NCBI RefSeq assembly: GCF_904849725.1
Contig: NC_058524.1
Span: 490,613,763-490,677,762, forward strand
Source of the DNA: Hordeum vulgare subsp. vulgare
Taxonomy: Eukaryota; Streptophyta; Magnoliopsida; Poales; Poaceae
Direction: 5' to 3'
DNA length: 64,000 bases
The position numbers and the translations under genes are program-made. Shown here piece by piece: positions 63,196 through 64,000 of the stretch (positions are counted from its first letter, which is position 1; each line of letters begins with the position of its first letter). The notes below the pieces were generated by a model that had not been told where the DNA came from, ran no database searches, and was given only the letters and a program-made list of their open reading frames with translations.

Positions 63196-63785
63196 AGGTT
63201 TTCTATGCGTAGATTCTATGCACGAGTAGAACACAAAAGGTTGTGGGCACTGATTTGTCAATTGCTTGCCTCTACTAGTCTTATTCTTTTCCCGCGGTAT
63301 TTTGGGATGAAGCAGCCCGGACCGACATTACACGTATGCTTGTGTGAGACAGGTTTCACCGGCCGACATGCATACCGTGCATAAGAGGTGGCTAGCGGGT
63401 GTCTGTCTCTCCCACTCTAGTCAGATTGGATTTGACGAAAAGGGTCCTTATGAAGGATAAATAGATTTGGCATATCATCGTTGTGGCTTTCACGTAGGTA
63501 AGAAGGCGTTTTTGCTAGAAACCCAAATCAGCCACGTAAAACTTGCAACAACAATTAGAGGACGTCTAACTTGTTTTTGCAGGGTTTGACATGTAATGTG
63601 ATATGGCCAAAGGTGTGATGTTACATGTGTGATGTATGAGATGATCAAGTTATTGTAATAGGAATCACGACTTGCATGTCATTGAGTATGACAACAGGCA
63701 GGAGCCATAGGAGTTGTCTTAATTTATTGTATAAGATGCAACACCATGTGTTTACTACTTTTACTTCATTGCTAATGGTTAGCTA

Positions 63786-63830
<45 letters not shown>
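63786..63830 (+). repeat. (TAG)15 microsatellite
   Basis: Fifteen uninterrupted TAG units in the leader of the Copia element. A potential polymorphic marker. Confidence 0.95.
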
Positions 63831-63831
<1 letters not shown>

Positions 63832-64000
63832 TGGCGTGACGACTTCATGGAGACACGATGATGGAGATCATGATGATGGATATCATGGTGTCACGCCGGT
63901 GACAATGATGATCATGCGATGCCCGAAGATGGAGATCGAAAGAGCAAAGATGATAATGGCCATATCATGTCACTATATGATTGCATGTGATGTTTATCAT

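Larger units (their letters stand above)
61415..64000 (+). mobile_element. Angela/WIS/BARE-1-type Copia retrotransposon, 5' LTR and leader
   Basis: The LTR starts TGTTGGAAATATGCCCTAGA, the well-known start of this abundant Triticeae Copia family, and ends near CCCCAAACA at 63181. A primer-site-like TTGCATCCGAGCC and the untranslated leader follow. The gag start is not reached within the window, so coding capacity is unknown. Confidence 0.92.

Overview
The window is repeat-rich nuclear DNA from a grass of the wheat/barley tribe (Triticeae). The basis is the repeat content I recognise by eye: a Sukkula-type LARD with ~4.8 kb LTRs, an Angela/WIS/BARE-1-type Copia LTR, CACTA elements with Triticeae-style subterminal hairpins, 93-bp Stowaway MITEs and an Au-type SINE. 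The genes have GT-AG introns and no prokaryotic organisation. No database search was possible, so family names rest on recognition.

Only two ordinary cellular genes are visible. The first is a single-exon RING-H2 (ATL-like) E3 ligase gene on the minus strand (14091-14741). The second is a complete eight-exon gene for the 26S proteasome ATPase RPT6 on the minus strand (56141-59374), whose exons join in phase to 423 codons. Both belong to the ubiquitin-proteasome pathway, but about 41 kb of transposons separates them, so I draw no functional link from position.

Layout from left to right. 1-2335: end of a CACTA transposon with a multi-exon Transposase_24-type gene. 2336-9162: a minus-strand LARD (part of the internal domain plus a full LTR) into which that CACTA jumped. 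9163-12626: a second CACTA, itself split by the LARD, with two tandem arrays (period ~335 bp and ~145 bp). 12627-13262: a Copia pol/LTR remnant. 13263-15664: RING gene island. 15667-15972: SINE. 16008-16124 and 39248-39504: two pieces that may be one CACTA split by a Gypsy element. 16125-39247: that minus-strand Gypsy element, which carries two insertions, a complete chromovirus (18216-29878) and a solo LARD LTR (31447-35288). 40344-53086: a complete plus-strand LARD. 53222-55283: LINE/RNase H remnants and a MITE inside a MITE. 56141-59374: RPT6. 59640-61414: unclassified repeats. 61415-64000: 5' LTR and leader of an Angela/BARE-type Copia element that runs off the window.

The most interesting points are these. 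(i) The chromovirus has an extra coiled-coil ORF upstream of gag, and the start codons of both that ORF and gag sit directly behind splice-acceptor-like sequence, which suggests retrovirus-like subgenomic splicing. (ii) A ~145-bp tandem array has a long imperfect hairpin in every unit, and its arms differ in a matched way between units. (iii) Three related LARD copies allow comparison inside one window. Many long GC-rich reading frames in the LTRs look like by-products of GC-rich leader DNA and are not annotated as genes.
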